NCBI GenBank assembly: GCA_003254885.1
Contig: QANT01003154.1
Span: forward strand, 40,001 to 100,927
DNA from: Purshia tridentata
Lineage: Eukaryota; Streptophyta; Magnoliopsida; Rosales; Rosaceae
Direction of reading: 5' to 3'
Length of the DNA: 60,927 nt
A program made the translations under genes and the position numbers. The notes below the pieces were generated by a model. That model was not told the DNA's origin and did not search any database. It saw only the letters and a program-made list of their open reading frames with translations. Of this stretch, positions 10,800 to 23,360 are shown in pieces. Position 1 is the first letter of the stretch. Each line of letters begins with the position of its first letter.

Positions 10800-13700
10800 C
10801 AGTTTTGGTGGAGGACCCGCAGAAGCTACTTTCATCCTAGGGTCACTGCTTAAAAGTCAATAAATCAGCTGGCTCCGTTTGTATAAAACTGTCCAACCAG
10901 GCAGATACATACTATTCTTCTTTTTTTACATACATTATACATATTATTATTTCAATCCCAAATTAACTTCCTATAATAATAATATAAAAAAGAGTCTTAT
11001 TTCCACAATTATATAAAAATAATAAAATTGGAATTTACAACTTAGGGATAGATTTCTTCACTCCACACTCAAAATAAGAATTCAATTTTTATCCTCCACT
11101 CTACTAAGTTAAACAAGAATTATTGCTGGTAATGAAAGTTAATTCCATTATTGTCATCATCACTATATATATTTTTTTTATAGTGGCATTTCAATCTTCT
11201 CTTTTCCCTCCCCCCACTTTGATATACAGGTCTTCCTTTGAACTGAGAAATGCTTTTTATTCCAAGTTTATTCTGGATAAGTTTACTTATTTATTTTCTA
11301 GAACAAATACAAAATAGAAGCAATGCAAAATCTTAAATCTTATAAAATAATTTGGCAAATCTAGACTATCTAGCTGGGTGCAACTTTCCCACTTGCTCTC
11401 TTTATCAGCAAATTTAAATAAGCATTTTCTCTCATGGAAAATAAAAGGGTTATATAAGCATATTTGTCCACTACCATAAAACAACATCTTAGTCAACTCT
11501 CACATCAAGCAGACAAACAAGGCATGAAAGAGTTTTAAGTTGGCTTTGCTTCACTTTGTTTAATGTTTCTTGGATGTTAACCCAATAACCCCACATTATA
11601 TGCAAATAAAAATGGTGATTCAGGATTTAATACATTTTATGGGTTATCTTTAAATAAAAACAATAATAGTATATAAATACTGACTGGGGTCTAAAAACAT
11701 TTTCCAGACTTTTTTATTTCAAAACTGCCATAATATTATTTTAAAATTAATGAAATTTAAAAAGTTTGTTGGCTTTAGGTACTAAATTTTAATATATTTT
11801 CATTTTAATTACCAAAATATTTTTATTATTTTATAACTTTTTACTGATTTATTTTTTTTAGTGTTTGTGAGCCTTAAACTTTAATGTTTAATCTCTAGGT
11901 TGAATTTTTATGAATTTTAAACATAGTCAGAATTGTATAGCAAATTGAAAATAAAATAAAATAATAGAAAACCAATGAGCGCTCGGTGTTAAAAAATTCA
12001 CCTAATCTAAATGTCTTGCTCTAGATTAGTATTTCAATATGAGATTTCATAAAAAAAAATTATTTATAAGATTCCTTATAGGCTCACTCCATATAATATT
12101 TTAATGATCTAAACGAATTTATTGTTTAAGTTTATTCCAAGATCATCATATATATAATTTAGGATCTTTATTATGTTTCAAATTATTAAAGTTATAGCAT
12201 CCTATTTTTTAGGTCTCGAACTCCGAAAAGTGGTAAGGATTAAACAAAATGAAAAGATGTTGATATGATACACATACAAGATCACCCAATGAAACGAAGA
12301 ATGTTTATTCAAGATTAATTAACAGGTGATTTTGGAAGGAGATTTTTAATGTATTAATTTATGACGGGTTTGAAGATGTACAATACCGATGAAGAGAGAA
12401 CTTCCTTAGACATGAATGCAAGACACAACATCTCATTAATAATTGCTACTAATAACAATTTAATGTTATAAGTCTTGATACTTTTATTATTGTTAATAAA
12501 TACCTATTTACCAAGTTACTAATGTTGGGAACCATGGATGGCTTTTGTCTTGGGGCTCAAGGAATATTTTCGGGGCTTCTTCATGCTTCTTCATTTATTG
12601 GATTATCGTTGAGCCGTCATTAAACACGTTTGCTCCACCTCAAATAATGGTCACGAGTCATCATATATATTTGTTTTTTATTTAACCCAAATCGAGTCCG
12701 TTCGGGTATGGAGTTTTAATCAAAAATATCCTGCTTATTAAATTTAATGATAGACAATGACTTGCATTCCGAATTAATTACCAAGTAATTAGAAAAAGGT
12801 TTCTCACGATTGATAAAACTTAAAAGCAAACATATTGTACTTTATTTTGCACTCAATGAGATCCTGATAGATGGAATTTAATTTGATTTTGGTCTCTCCT
12901 TAATGGAATCTTGTCAGAATTTATGGGTCTTCACTTTTCATATAGATAAAGTTCTGTAATAATCATTGCTACTTTGCTGAAGTTTACATGGTTCTCATGC
13001 ATTTGTACTGTTGTCGCTGTACAGAAAAGATTAATAATTTAATGACAATTTTTTTTTTCCAAAATTTAATGACAATTTTTAAGTGAGTTGGGATTACGTT
13101 AGTCAGCCGAAGATTAAAACTTTCTTTATATATCTGGATTTAAACTAAGATCAAAACTTTCTTTATATATTTGGATTTACATTCTATTCTTTCATGTAAT
13201 AAAAAAGAAAAGAAAAGCGAGTATTATATGAAAATTATTTTTTGGTACAAATAAAATCTCATTTTTTCATGCAACTCACAGAAAGTTTAGTAGTAAGCCT
13301 AAAGTAGACATACAACAACAATAGATACAACTCTCTTTGGATTCTCTCCCACTCCTAATGGCCAGACTTGGTGCACAAAACACTAGAACGTGTCTCACAA
13401 GGACCAATTTGTCATATTATAGTTTACTCTTCAAATTTGGACTGTTCATATTGACTATTAACTAAAAGTTAAGGAATAAAAAGTCAAAGACAAAAGAAGA
13501 AAACATTTTCTTATATAGTGTGCTTAAGCAGGTGTGGTTTCGAGGTTAAAAGTTAACATTTAGAGCATGCATGTTTGTTATTCCCCCTATCTTTTTTTAA
13601 TCTGGAAAATAATAATGTCCCCTGTCAATCTTGCTACTTATAATTGTTTGTCCTTCTTAATCATCCTTATCCTATAATTACATACACTAGCTACATATAT

Positions 13701-16176
13701 ATACCTACAGTTAAATTCTGTCCCTTTTTATATGGGTTACGTTAAAAAGCATTTGATATTATATACACATATTCAAATTCATCTAAACTATTCATAACTC
13801 TTTTGCTTTGAACTTAATTAATTCAAAACTCTCACCTTTAATAAAACGTAGTCTGATGCCCATATTAAGAACTTAATCTCTCCCAAAACCTCTGGTAACC
13901 TAATATCCATTAAAGTTTGACCCCTATTTTTTAATATTTTAGTTTTATCATTTTATTATATAGCAAATTCTAAATAAATTACATTTGAAAATTAAAAAAT
14001 TGGGATTTGTAAGGATAAATCCTCATTTTTTGATCTCATCTCCTCTTAAAAGTATAGAATGGATTTGGTGGATGTGTTATGTTAGGATTAACTCCGGAAT
14101 TTTGAGCACCGCAGACAAAGTGGGTCTTTATAATATTGAAACTTTTTATTGACTTATTTGTAAATAACTCTTTATTATTATATACCCTTTTAAATAATGA
14201 ATATGAGGGTATAAAAGGAATTGTAAGTATTATGAAGTTTTAAGAGTTTCTTTATGGGCGGGAGTTTAGACAAGTTTAAAATTAAGCATTGTTCTAATTC
14301 TAATTCATTTTGCCATCATTACTCGTTATTTTGATTATTTTCTTATTGTATGAGAATTTTGATTTTATATGTAGTGTATAAGAATCGATCAGCTCATTTG
14401 ACCAAATCAAAGAAGACTAATATATATCATATTAGGATCTTAAAATTTATCACGAAGTCGAACTTTATTCAAATACTAATCGACAGAATATTTTGTTAAT
14501 ATAAGTATATATCAAGTGTTACAAGCAATTATTTCCACCCAAATTTATTCACATTGAAAGTTTCCTCTGACTATCAGAAAATTTAAAACTGTTTATGTGC
14601 TTATCTTTGAATTCAAGGCAAATTAATTCTTTGACATGGTTGGAATGGTTTAATCACTTTTATTTGACAATTATATATTGACATTTGCGATCGAGTGTAT
14701 AACATTGAAAGCAGCCAAGAATATGATCATAATGCATGGTTGACCAACAAGCTTTTCGAATCACCAAATATACCTTTTCAAATCACAAGGGTGGACTGAA
14801 TCAAAGAGTCTCTAAGACTAGGACATGCATGATCTCATCCATAAGCAAACGACAACTTAAATGGAAGGATCGACCAAACATAATTGAAAAATTGAAATAA
14901 GATCCTATTCTATGTTGATGTTGATATTGATGTAGTTTCAAAATTTTGGAATTTGGATTTGAGATTTATAATAACACTGAAAAAATGGTTTTTTTTTTTT
15001 AAATAAACTTAAAATAACATAATTTTGGACATAAATACTATAGTGGCACATCGAAATATAAACAAATAATCAAAATTCACCAATTCTGGCTTTTTGACAT
15101 TATGAAAAGAAAAAAAGGGGCTTTGCATGCATAATGGGCATGACTTTAGCACGAGCTTAGCTTATGGTATCCAATCCATGTCCAACTAGGTAAATATAAA
15201 ATGATGTGCCTCGAAGCACAAGAACACCAACTTTGTTAAAAGTGGGATTAGCTAAGCTCTTTAGTTGCAAGTAATGAGTAAAGGGTTGTCTCTTTTTAGC
15301 TATCAATGCCCTTTTTTTATTTTACGTGGGATTTTTTCTTTTCAACCCTCTTAGCTACCCTTTTTTCAGATATTGGATTCTCTCTTGCATGTTTTTGTAC
15401 TTATGTACTAGAAGCTTATTTTTGCTCATCTTTTTCTCAACAACCATCATTTGTAGATAAGACTTCACCAGAGAGTTGGTTTGGCACATAAGTATTTTAA
15501 ATAAGCAATTAAGCTTTGATGATCAATTTTGAACTTGTTGGGCCAACTCCATGTGGGCTACTGTGTACAATTTGCTGTATTTGGAATAAGCAAACTCTCT
15601 GCCTATCAGCTTAGCTTTATTTGGAAGACTTGTAGTTGTTATTATTATAGATCTCAGCTGACCCAGCAATTCAACAAGTAAGCTTATAAATTAAGAATTG
15701 CCAGCATATGTGAGAAAAGAAAAGTACATAAAATAAGTTTGGTCAACGATTAAAATACAAATTAGTTGGATGAAAAAAACTCACTGTTAAGAATTTGGAT
15801 TAAGTTGATTTCAATAATTGGATAAATAAACCCACTGTTAATATTTTGGATGAAATAAACCCACCGTTAACAGATGCTCTATATCCAAAATGCTCTCATT
15901 GATCGCTAATGTTTCATCATCATCTCATTCTTCTTTGCTTCAATCTTTCGGTCAAGTTTCATATCCATACAACTCATTTTATTCTTTTTCTCATCAGAGT
16001 CGGAGACAAAATTTTATGATTGAAGCCGAAACATAACACATTGACATTCATTGTAGTTTTCACCAATATTTCAAAATACTTTTCAAATACTTTCAATAAT
16101 ATCTAAATGTTCCTTTTAAAGAAAACCAATTTTTAGTATGGAAACAATAGTATGAAATTGCCAAGATGTGTATGTT
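10800..16176. other. AT-rich intergenic DNA, no gene supported
   Basis: No frame longer than about 65 codons, and none resembles a known protein. I see short direct repeats (13111-13183; AATAAACCCAC-type units at about 15825-15870) and homopolymer runs only. Confidence 0.65.
13111..13183. repeat. 37-bp imperfect tandem repeat
   Basis: AAAACTTTCTTTATATAT occurs twice, with further matching flanks, at a spacing of 37 bases. Minor slippage repeat. Confidence 0.75.
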
Positions 16177-16353
16177 AGAAAAATTATTAGGTGCATATGA
16201 TACACCGCCATGTGGTTTAACTAATCTAACGTGTAAAAGTATTATTAGACAATATATTTATATCGATATAGTATTAATAACATCCACCCATATTATGACA
16301 CGTTGGATTGGTTATACCAGATGGTGGTATATCGGTTACACATAATAATTTCT
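16177..16353. mobile_element. MITE of about 177 bp with long imperfect TIRs and 10-bp direct repeats
   Basis: The left arm (AGAAAAATTATTAGGTG onward, about 54 bases) is matched by the reverse complement of the right arm (AGAAATTATTATGTG onward) at roughly three in four positions, down to AACGTGT in both. The whole is flanked by perfect TGTGTATGTT direct repeats at 16167-16176 and 16354-16363. TSDs of 9-11 bp with long TIRs are characteristic of Mutator-like elements. It has no coding capacity and must be non-autonomous. Confidence 0.75.
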
Positions 16354-16827
16354 TGTGTATGTTATACATATATTAAATTCTCATATATTTAGCATGAATG
16401 ATATGACACATTTTTTGACTGACACTAGTATACCCCAAACATATTCATAAAAGTTTTGTGTATTCATCTAGGTGTGTATAGAGTTTATTTATTATAAGCC
16501 TATTAAATAATTATTGTTAGAATTTTAGATTTACAAATTTGTTGCACTAATCATCATCACTGATTGCCTCTAACTTTTATGTAATAATTAGTTCTTAAAT
16601 ATATTGATTTCCATTTTTGATTTAATTGTATATTATTTATTATATTTACTTGATGTTTTATTGTTCATGAGTTTATTTATTTATTCTATTACATTAGTAT
16701 TTAGGTTAAGAAAGCATTAACCTAAAAAATTGGGCTTGAAGATATATGATTCTTCAAACAAAATAAAGCTCTTATTAAGGCTATTTGGTAGAGGAATGCT
16801 TCCTATTAGAGATAGTATTAGTGTTGT

Positions 16828-16853
16828 AAAAATAAATAAATAAATAAATAAAT
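16828..16853. repeat. (AAAT)n microsatellite
   Basis: About six uninterrupted tetranucleotide units. Confidence 0.9.
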
Positions 16854-17204
16854 TTACATGAACTAAAGCCTAAAGGGGTTGGTGGCATGAATCTAAAGGG
16901 TCTGAAATTTTCTAGTTTACTTACTAAGTAAACTCACTATTTATTGTGATCAATGCACGTAATGATGATGCTCTCGATGCATTGAATAATTGGCAAAAGT
17001 CGTTGAATTGTTCATGGTCTCTTATGGTGTTTTGGGCTTCTAGATCAAGTTTATGCTTTATTAATTTTAAAATATTGAATTTCTGATGTCAAGTTTAAAA
17101 TTGGGAGATTTATCTTTGGATCTAGGATTTACTATTAGCTTCTTTATAAATGTAATCTGAATTATGGATTAAGAGACAATTAGGTTTAAGATTTGGTTTT
17201 TTTA

Positions 17205-17330
17205 GAAAGTATGGCATAGCTTAGTTGATTTTATTAGAAGAAAACAATTTCGCATGACTTAAATTTATGTAAGTTCGAATCACATCTTCGAATGTATACG
17301 TTTGTTGTCATGATAATTTTGTTTGTGTAA
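17205..17330 (+). mobile_element. Possible tRNA-derived SINE fragment
   Basis: A box-A-like stretch (TGGCATAGCTTAGTTGA, from 17212) is followed about 45 bases later by a box-B-like AGTTCGAATCAC (from 17272), the internal Pol III promoter layout of plant SINEs. The A-B spacing is somewhat long and no clear tail or target duplication is visible. Confidence 0.4.
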
Positions 17331-17711
17331 TGGTGATATTATTTAAATTCAGCTAAGTTTCGTATTTCTTTCTCATTTATGTGGGACACAAAATGCACTT
17401 ACTTGTGGCTTATATTTGAGTTTTTGACATTAATTTGAATTCAACAAAATAACCCAAAAATTCTTTATAGCAAGGGCCAACCAAGATTTAGAGGAAAAAA
17501 AATTCAAAATAAAAACATTCCCACATTTACTCTTGCAAAAACTACAGCCAAATAAATAGCCCATAATCTCTTTATCCAAAACACAAGGATCCATTTCCAA
17601 GTGGATAGACGGAGGAAGGATTGCAAAGAAATTAAATTGACACGTTTAAATTGAAATATATTTTTTTTCCCTAAAGTTTGGGGCAATAATACTCTCTCAT
17701 CATCATTTCTA

Positions 17712-20700
17712 TCATCTCATCCGCCTTTGCCTCAATCTCCCAGCAATACTATCTGGTTCAGCCACATGAGCACGCTTCTTCTTTTTGAGCTTTGAACTTG
17801 TGTTTAATGCAGTACTGCTATCATGTTGATTATCAGTAAATAGCACACCGTTTTCTTTCTCCACTTCCTTCTCTGACAAGATTTTGTCTACATCCACTTC
17901 CTTCTCTGACAATATTTTGTTTCCATCCACTACCTTCTCTGACTGTTGTACCATATCTGGAAAGGACAATGACCTCTTTGCAGAAGTTTGGTTGTTCATA
18001 TCTTGATTTTCCTTTCTCTGCATTTCATTCTCTTTTTCCTCCTTAAATCCATCATCTCTGTTGTCTTCACCACCACCTAGAGGTGTTAACGATCCAAGGT
18101 CACTATAATCGGCTTTGAGATTTTCTTTACATGATGCATCCATATCTTGGAAAGGCAGTGACCTTTTTGCAGAAACTTGATTGGTAGTTTCTGGATTTTG
18201 TCCTGAATTTGTCTGTGAGCGTCGGGTTTGAATGAGATAGTGTGCAACTGATTTGAAGCCTAGTTGTGATATCTGGAAAGTAGACATGATTAATCTTAGC
18301 TCCAAAACAATGCCAAGGGAAAAACAAGCAAATTAGAAAAATATGACGGATGGCTTTGAAGGGAACCTTCTTGTACATAACACCAGTTGGAGCCCATCCT
18401 TTTGCATTCCGGCACAAGCTACAGTTGCAGATTCCACGGCAGACAGGGCAAAACCAATCTGGATTCTGAATGGCTTCAAGCACATGCTCCCCATATCTGC
18501 TCCAAGGAGATATGATGCAGTATAAGCATTGGATTAACAATTTTTAGAATACATATACAGAAACCAAGAAGCTCCAAGCCTACTACATTCATGAAACATA
18601 AAGGGATGATTCTCTCCAACCCAAATGTGTACGACACATGTGGGATAATACCTATGAGATGTGTGAAATTTAACTGATGGAATTATGTTAACCATCCAAT
18701 ATGACTGCTGTTTTGGCAAGTGACCATCCAATATGTCAATCATCATTTCTTATCGTAACATTTAAAGGTTATCTTTAACAAGGATTCAAGAGCAAAAGTT
18801 GACTTTCTTTAGAGTTTGACAGTCTGCAATCAAAACTTCCAGCCAAGTTGGAAGGACTTTGTATATGTATAAATGACAAAGATTTTCATGGCTTCTCAGC
18901 AGAAGGGTGGGGGTTATAACTATGAATCTGCTCAGAAAGTCTTAAATTTGACTTCTTTACCAGCAAAGTCAAATTTCTTAGTTGTATTATTTTGAGTTTG
19001 TTAAATTGAAGTCAATCTTGCAAACTGCAGCCTAAGCTCTGTGAAGCTTGTTTTATTCCCACAAAATATAAGGCAAAGGGTATAACGTTTGCAAGACCAA
19101 CCAAACATGGTAGACATGGGCACATTGTAATGCATACAAAAGGAATAAATACGAAGACTATGTATCAACCTAAAAGTAGGTACATTTGCACAACGGAGAA
19201 CCCAGTAGTCATAAAATCCGCACATGGTAAAGTTTTGACAACCAAAACATGTGCCTCATGCTAAGAGGGGCATGGTAGGAACCTATAGTTATTAGCCCCT
19301 TTATGACATTATAAATAAAGTGCCAAATGTTTACAAATAGGCACGATGAAAGCAATGAGACCAAACTAATATGTAGATGTTAGGGCAGAGAAGAAATTTT
19401 TAGGAGTATATAGTTTACCTCATGTACAAACAGTCTCCACAAAACTGTCCTTGTACCATGTTGCATTTGCTGCAGTGAGTATGATGACCCAGAGTTTTCT
19501 GCCTGTAAAACAGCATTTCAATCCTTTAGAATATATGATATCAAGCCAAAGGAAATAATCCAGAAAAAAATATAGCACCACCCTTGTTGCATCTTTTGCA
19601 TGAGAAAATGTCACCTCTGCATTAGACACAACACATAGCAAGAAAAAAAAATTGAAATTTTAAAAGGGTGTTTTATTACCATATTTAGAGCAAAATAATG
19701 AATTCCAGAAGTTACAACATTCGGTATTTCACAAGACTTGACAAAAACCATGTTTCTTAACTTGTTCTCCACTTTAATTAATCCTCTTTTGAACATCCAA
19801 CTTGTTCTCTGTCTAACATTCAAGTTGCTCTCTCATTGTTCAAAAAGGGTATTTACTATTTACACTGCGCAGCCAGCATTTTAGCGGCGAAGGGTATACC
19901 TGCATTGATGGCAAGTCTTTCCTCTAACGGCGTCATAAATTCGCTTTCCATCTTTCCCATAACCATCCACAAATAGAGTCCAGCTTTTTTCAGTGTTGCC
20001 CAACAGCTTTTCATGCTCTTCTGTGTAAATCTCTGGCTTTGCACCCTCCTCCAGCCTAATACCCTTACCCTTCTCTTCCATAGCCTCACACTTCTTCTCC
20101 AAATGCAGCTCCGAGTAGCTTACTGGTGTAGCATTCTGCAATCTGAATCCAAAAACCAAATTTAAAATTTAAATATAAAAAATTAGTCTACTTAGAAACC
20201 ACAATCTCCAAAATCAAGTGCTAAACTGCTAATATATTAAAATTGTATTCTTGGTCGAAAGTTTTAGACACACAAGTAGCATTCACAACCAGAAACAGTT
20301 TCAAACCCACCAGAATCACAGACACAGTAGATTAAAGGGTTCAATTTTTAAAGCTAAAAAAATTATAAATTATCGACCAAAGAAAAAAAAAACTCCGATA
20401 TGTGAGAACCATGAAGCATTCAGAGTCAGAAACAGTCTTAAATCCACCAGGAATCAGAGACCCAGTTGGCAAAAGATTTTAATTTCTAAGCCCCAAATGT
20501 TAACACAAGTTACCTTTTAACTATTAAGACTGCCTTTTTCTCAAAAAAAAAAACAAACAAGCCAAGCCAAAATGTTAACACAAGTTACCTTTTAACTATT
20601 AAGATTGCATTTTTCTCAAAAAAAAAAACAAACAAGCCAAGCCACATAGTGGTAGCAATCCAATAAGCCTAAAACAAAATAGAGAGGGTATGAAATGATT

Positions 20701-20998
20701 ACCTGGAAGAACGGCGAATGGGTCCAGTTGGACGCATTGGAGAGGGTCCAGACATACTGCGGTTGGAACAGCTCTTTGTTGCGCGCTTAGGTTGAAACTG
20801 GGCCTTGAGCTGAAGAGAGATGTCAGCAATGCCGAGCTTCTTCATTCTCTCAAGGTTTTCTCTGATTCGTTCTTCTCTGGACTCCTCGTACTGACACTTC
20901 ATCTGGGTCTGATTGGTTTGGGCTTGCTCATTGCTGCTTCGATGTTTAGGGTTTGCTGAAGATTCTAGTGCAGCACTCTTCTTTTTCAGAGTTGGCAT
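17712..20998 (-). CDS. CDCA7: CDCA7-type zf-4CXXC_R1 zinc-finger protein (437 aa, 5 exons)
   Basis: Minus-strand exons are 20998-20703, 20142-19900, 19502-19419, 18496-18367 and 18272-17712; phases agree throughout. The first three introns each split an Arg codon after AG. Residues 176-250 form the cysteine-rich domain: CHQCRQKT, CSKC, GQFCGDC, RYGE, FCPVCRGICNCSLC, then GFKSVAHYLI. This closely matches vertebrate CDCA7, including the three residues mutated in human ICF syndrome (here R180, G198, R208). CDCA7 proteins recruit the HELLS/DDM1 nucleosome remodeller and support DNA methylation; Arabidopsis CDCA7 genes affect CG methylation. The N-terminus is charged and the C-terminal 186 residues are low-complexity with repeated SEKEVD segments. 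Nuclear location is expected. Confidence 0.9.
20495..20644. repeat. 75-bp tandem duplication in CDCA7-like intron 1
   Basis: 20495-20569 and 20570-20644 differ at about three positions. Each ends in a run of A followed by CAAACAAGCCAAGCC. Recent intronic duplication with no effect on coding. Confidence 0.9.
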
Positions 20999-23310
20999 TG
21001 TGAACTCAGTAACTCACCCTTGCGACTCTCTCTTTCTCTCTGTGACTCGTCAGTGGAGTCTCTGCGCCTTATTTGAAACTACCCCAACGGTTGAGTTTGG
21101 AGCGTTGGGTTAGGACACAGCTGGTGTTCTGTGTTTCTATTTTTGGAATGGAATTTAGAATTTTCCTTTTTCTCTTTGCGAGGATCTTTTCTTTTTTGAA
21201 ATTTGGAAATCTTAAAATTTTCTCTCCTTTTTCTTTCCTTTTGTTTTAATTTTTTAATTTGAGAGTATGAGAAACGTACGTACTATTGCCGAGGGCTCGA
21301 CAGTTTTTTTATATAATAGAAACCTACTTATTATTTATAAGCATTGTGTTGTTTCCATCGTTTCATTTTTTAGGATATGAGTTTATTTCATATTTTATTA
21401 GGATGTATAATGAGACTAATGGAGATTACATATTAAGTTTTAACTCTAGAATTTTGGGCTAAAGTTAAAATCTAATGTAAAGTTAACATATCAGGGCCAA
21501 TCGCTCAAGGAAGAAGCAAAAATTTATTGTCATACGCTCAGTAGTAAATGCCTAACGTTTGTAAAAAAAATTGAAAACGTTTTGCAAATAAAATTATTGG
21601 TGAATAAATATATATTGGCACCTAAATTTAAGTGCGCATAAAAATACAATATCACTACAACTTAACTATCTTTCTCAATTTGGCTAAAAGAAATTTCATT
21701 TAATTCTCTTTCAAATCTTATATGGCAGTACATTACTTTTGAACTAATTCTACTCTTCTCATTGTTAATATAGAAGGAGGAGGATCTTTGGGTAGATAGG
21801 GTTTAGAGTTTAGTATTTAGGCCAAAAATATGTAACCATATTAGGGTGTATGTGGCGGTTCGTGTTTGTTTCGTGTTATGTTATTTTGTGTTTGTGTTAA
21901 TTAGTGGTCAACCCTAATTCAACTCATATAATTAACTGTGGCGAATGTCTCAATGTTGGCTTATATATCAAGCGATTAAAACTTAAACATGATTTATTTT
22001 AATTTTAAACCAAAACTATCACTTATGCATCACTTATAAAGAAAAAATATATTTAATTATGATACCAACAAAAGTTACAAAACCAAAATGACAATTCTAT
22101 AATTATATAATGACTCATACAATAAATATTAAAAAGTGAGAGAATTTACTCATTTTCTTCTTATAATAGTTAAACTTCTTTATTGTGTCATAATCATATT
22201 ATACATGTTTGACACTAACCTAACTCTTTTATTATTCGTATTTAGCATGCCGTGATACAATTGTGTTCATGTTAAGAAATGATAAACTCTAATCCACTAA
22301 TTTTGTGCCAGTTACGTATTATTGTGTTATGTTAAAAATGTTCGTCTCTATATTTGAGACTACAAGAAGGCCATAAAGCCTTGAACATTTGTAGGGCTAG
22401 AGAGGGTCTAACATGGTACATTTTGCCCGAATCGTTATGGAGATCATATTATAAGTCTAAAAACAATTAGAGCTCACCAGTGAAGAAGAGGGAGTTTAAA
22501 GAAAAGAAAGAATTTCTGAAATTCAAAAGGAACACAGAGTTAATCATATATAGAAAAAAGTCAAGCTAGGAGAAAGTCCTTAATTACTCGGCCATATAAT
22601 ATCATGATTTGATTAGATGCAAAGGTGCACAACTCATTAAATATCATGATTTGATTAAAATTGTGGGAGCTTGATGATGTAGTAACAAATTCCCTCCATT
22701 CTAAATCTAAACAAAGATATAAAGTTTGCTGTGTATTTGTTTTTTTGTTAAGCTCGAATCATTTTGTGCAAGCAATAGGTAACATTACATAACCTATCAA
22801 ATTTTTGACATACATAAATTGTGCAATCCGAGGGTGGTTTATTAATTGTGGTTTGACAGTACCCAAGTCTGACCCAGTGCATGAGAGTCACATATATATT
22901 CAAACCTTTGAATTGAATATACTTGTTCTTTTTTTTTTTGGGGTCAAAATATAGCTGCTCCAACTCCCAAACCAAACACCACCTAAGTTCCTCTATAACA
23001 TTAGTTCTTGTCTGGGGACAAAATACGTCACAACTATCTGATATAATGCATTCTCGGTCTTTGACCCTCATGACGTTTGGCACTTGCTTAGTTGCATAAT
23101 CAAACCTAAAAGTAGTTCATAACAAGTTGAGAAAATTGCACCATATATGTTGATGAACTACCTCATGAAAATTGCACCATCATCAACTGGTACGCCTTTG
23201 GATTTTATCTCAACATATTAAAAGGGGTCAAACCAATCAATGCAAATTGATTAAAGCAATCTTTCCAAGTCTCACCAATGGGTTCTCTTGGCTTCTTTTC
23301 TGAATAAGAA
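20999..23310. other. Intergenic DNA between divergent CDCA7-like and GDSL genes
   Basis: The left end should hold the CDCA7-like promoter (a CT-rich stretch near 21020-21045). The rest is AT-rich without recognisable genes, apart from a degenerate repeat at about 21841-22352. Confidence 0.6.
21841..22352. mobile_element. Possible degenerate MITE with inverted ends
   Basis: The left part (CGTGTTTGTTTCGTGTTATG ... AATTAGTGG) resembles the reverse complement of the right part (about 22270-22352, AATTAGTGGATTAG reading inward). This GTGTTCGTGTT-rich motif style is common in plant nuclear repeats. The match is weak and the limits are uncertain. Confidence 0.3.
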
Positions 23311-23315
23311 GGTGC

Positions 23316-23323
23316 TTATATAC
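23316..23323 (+). promoter_or_regulatory. TATA box of the GDSL gene
   Basis: TTATATAC lies 32 bases before the first ATG (23349). A start site about 30 bases downstream of the TATA box would fall at or near that ATG, which favours the next ATG at 23361, in good context (ACCATGG). Confidence 0.5.
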
Positions 23324-23360
23324 TTACCACAAGGCTAAGTTCCCAGCTATGATCTTAACC

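Larger units (their letters stand above)
16354..17711. other. AT-rich intergenic DNA
   Basis: No supported gene. It holds an (AAAT)n microsatellite at about 16828-16853, a SINE-like stretch at about 17205-17330, and probably the 3' UTR of the minus-strand CDCA7-like gene at its right end. Confidence 0.6.

Noticed and set aside
15306..15491. 61-codon frame rich in Phe and Leu
   Set aside because: T-rich intergenic DNA yields such translations; no splice partners or homology.
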